Source: Aliarcobacter lanthieri (GTDB taxonomy: Bacteria > Campylobacterota > Campylobacteria > Campylobacterales > Arcobacteraceae). From it: a DNA stretch of 64,000 nt. Positions 63,616 through 64,000 of this stretch are shown in pieces (the first letter of the stretch is position 1; each line of letters begins with the position of its first letter). The stretch is from contig NZ_CP053839.1 of assembly GCF_013201625.1 (NCBI RefSeq), positions 1,178,001 to 1,242,000 on the forward strand, in the 5' to 3' direction. The position numbers and the translations under genes were made by a program. A model generated the notes under the pieces. It saw nothing but the letters and a program-made list of their open reading frames with translations, was not told the origin of the DNA and made no database searches.

Positions 63616-64000
63616 ATGAAAAATATTTATTTTGGAATGGTTCTATTTGTGGTATTATTTAGTGGTTGTGCTAGTGTAAAAATGGATTCAGCAGAAGCAT
63701 CAAATAATGCTAAAAAGTTTAATAATCCAAATAAAAATAAATCAGGATTGTATATTTATAGAGATAGTTCTCATTTTGGTGGGGCTTTAAAAAAGAAAGT
63801 TTATATAAATGATAATTGTATTGGTGAAACTGCACCTAGTGTTTTCTTTTATGAAGAAGTTGATGGAGATAAAGAGTATAAAATATCTACACAATCAGAG
63901 TTTTCAAACAATGATTTATTATTAAAAGTTGAAAATGGTAAAAATTATTATATAAGACAATACATTAAATTTGGTGTTTTTATTCATGGAGCTGATTTAG
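63616..64000 (+). CDS. DUF2846 lipoprotein (start only; cut by window end)
   Basis: ATG 63616 follows AAGGAG (63602-63607). The signal peptide ends in a lipobox LFSGCASVK (Cys18), so a lipoprotein. The mature part GLYIYRDSSHFGGALKKKVYINDNCIGETAPSVFFYEE and ...ENGKNYYIRQYIKFG matches the DUF2846 pattern (YxYR..., YYVR). At least 128 residues are in the window and the frame is open to the edge. Function unknown. Confidence 0.78.
   Translation, partial: MKNIYFGMVLFVVLFSGCASVKMDSAEASNNAKKFNNPNKNKSGLYIYRDSSHFGGALKKKVYINDNCIGETAPSVFFYEEVDGDKEYKISTQSEFSNNDLLLKVENGKNYYIRQYIKFGVFIHGADL

Noticed and set aside
1-64000. CRISPR arrays, tRNA and rRNA genes, prophage
   Set aside because: No regularly spaced repeats, cloverleaf-like GC-rich segments or phage structural genes were seen in any gap.

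Overview
The window is very AT-rich, densely coding DNA with short intergenic gaps, frequent 4-bp gene overlaps and occasional TTG/GTG starts. The gene set (BioV-type pimeloyl-ester esterase, MutS2 without MutS/MutL nearby, LapD/LapG, FecI-FecR-receptor, diaminopimelate dehydrogenase, class III ribonucleotide reductase) points to a chromosome of Campylobacterota, most likely the Arcobacter/Aliarcobacter group. That assignment is inference from gene content and base composition. No rRNA, tRNA, CRISPR array, prophage or intact insertion sequence was seen.

Layout. 1-0.3 kb: a gene tail and a probable DUF2779 remnant. 0.3-5.1 kb: aroE with a methyltransferase (minus), then pgeF, maeB, purU and trmL (plus). 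5.1-9.5 kb: coiled-coil protein and Na/Pi cotransporter (minus), then two orphan small proteins and a two-component system (plus). 9.5-16 kb: an OprC-like copper TonB receptor, a stomatin/NfeD pair whose stomatin gene carries an in-frame stop, and housekeeping genes. 16.0-16.2 kb: a probable small RNA or leader with its own promoter and terminator. 16.2-21.5 kb: a metal/corrinoid-type import operon (DsbD_2/TauE-like protein, small protein, BtuB-, BtuF-, BtuD- and BtuC-like proteins). 21.5-33 kb: antiporter, SixA, LapG-LapD, aroB-mscS-mtaB-FtsH-like-bioV-mogA run. 33-36 kb: ABC-F gene behind a leader peptide and two competing hairpins; ribB behind an FMN riboswitch. 36-41.5 kb: transglutaminase-GNAT fusion and FecI/FecR/receptor signalling locus. 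41.5-46.7 kb: accessory stretch with an inverted-repeat element, frameshifted rhuM, and small regulator/enzyme pairs with visible operators. 46.7-58.6 kb: mutS2, CNNM/CBS protein, AsmA-like giant, ABC ATPase, ddh, relaxase-like orphan, hemN, argF. 58.7-64 kb: class III ribonucleotide reductase, redox-type two-component system, start of a DUF2846 lipoprotein.

The most unusual points are: (1) the class III ribonucleotide reductase appears split, with the glycyl-radical loop (RVMGY) on a separate 54-residue ORF between nrdD and nrdG; (2) an ABC-F gene of antibiotic-resistance type has a five-codon leader ORF and mutually exclusive hairpins, one of which buries its ribosome binding site; (3) a ~125-nt candidate sRNA displays a CCTCCT loop and a C/T-rich terminator loop; (4) two genes are broken by single changes (stomatin by a stop codon, rhuM by a one-base deletion); (5) an FtsH paralogue has lost its HEXXH protease site.

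Several parts work together: three TonB-dependent receptors (copper, corrinoid/metal type, siderophore type with its own sigma factor) serve metal uptake; LapD/LapG provide c-di-GMP control of a surface adhesin not present here; HemN, NrdD/NrdG and a PAS kinase with an Aer-like motif suggest adaptation to changing oxygen.
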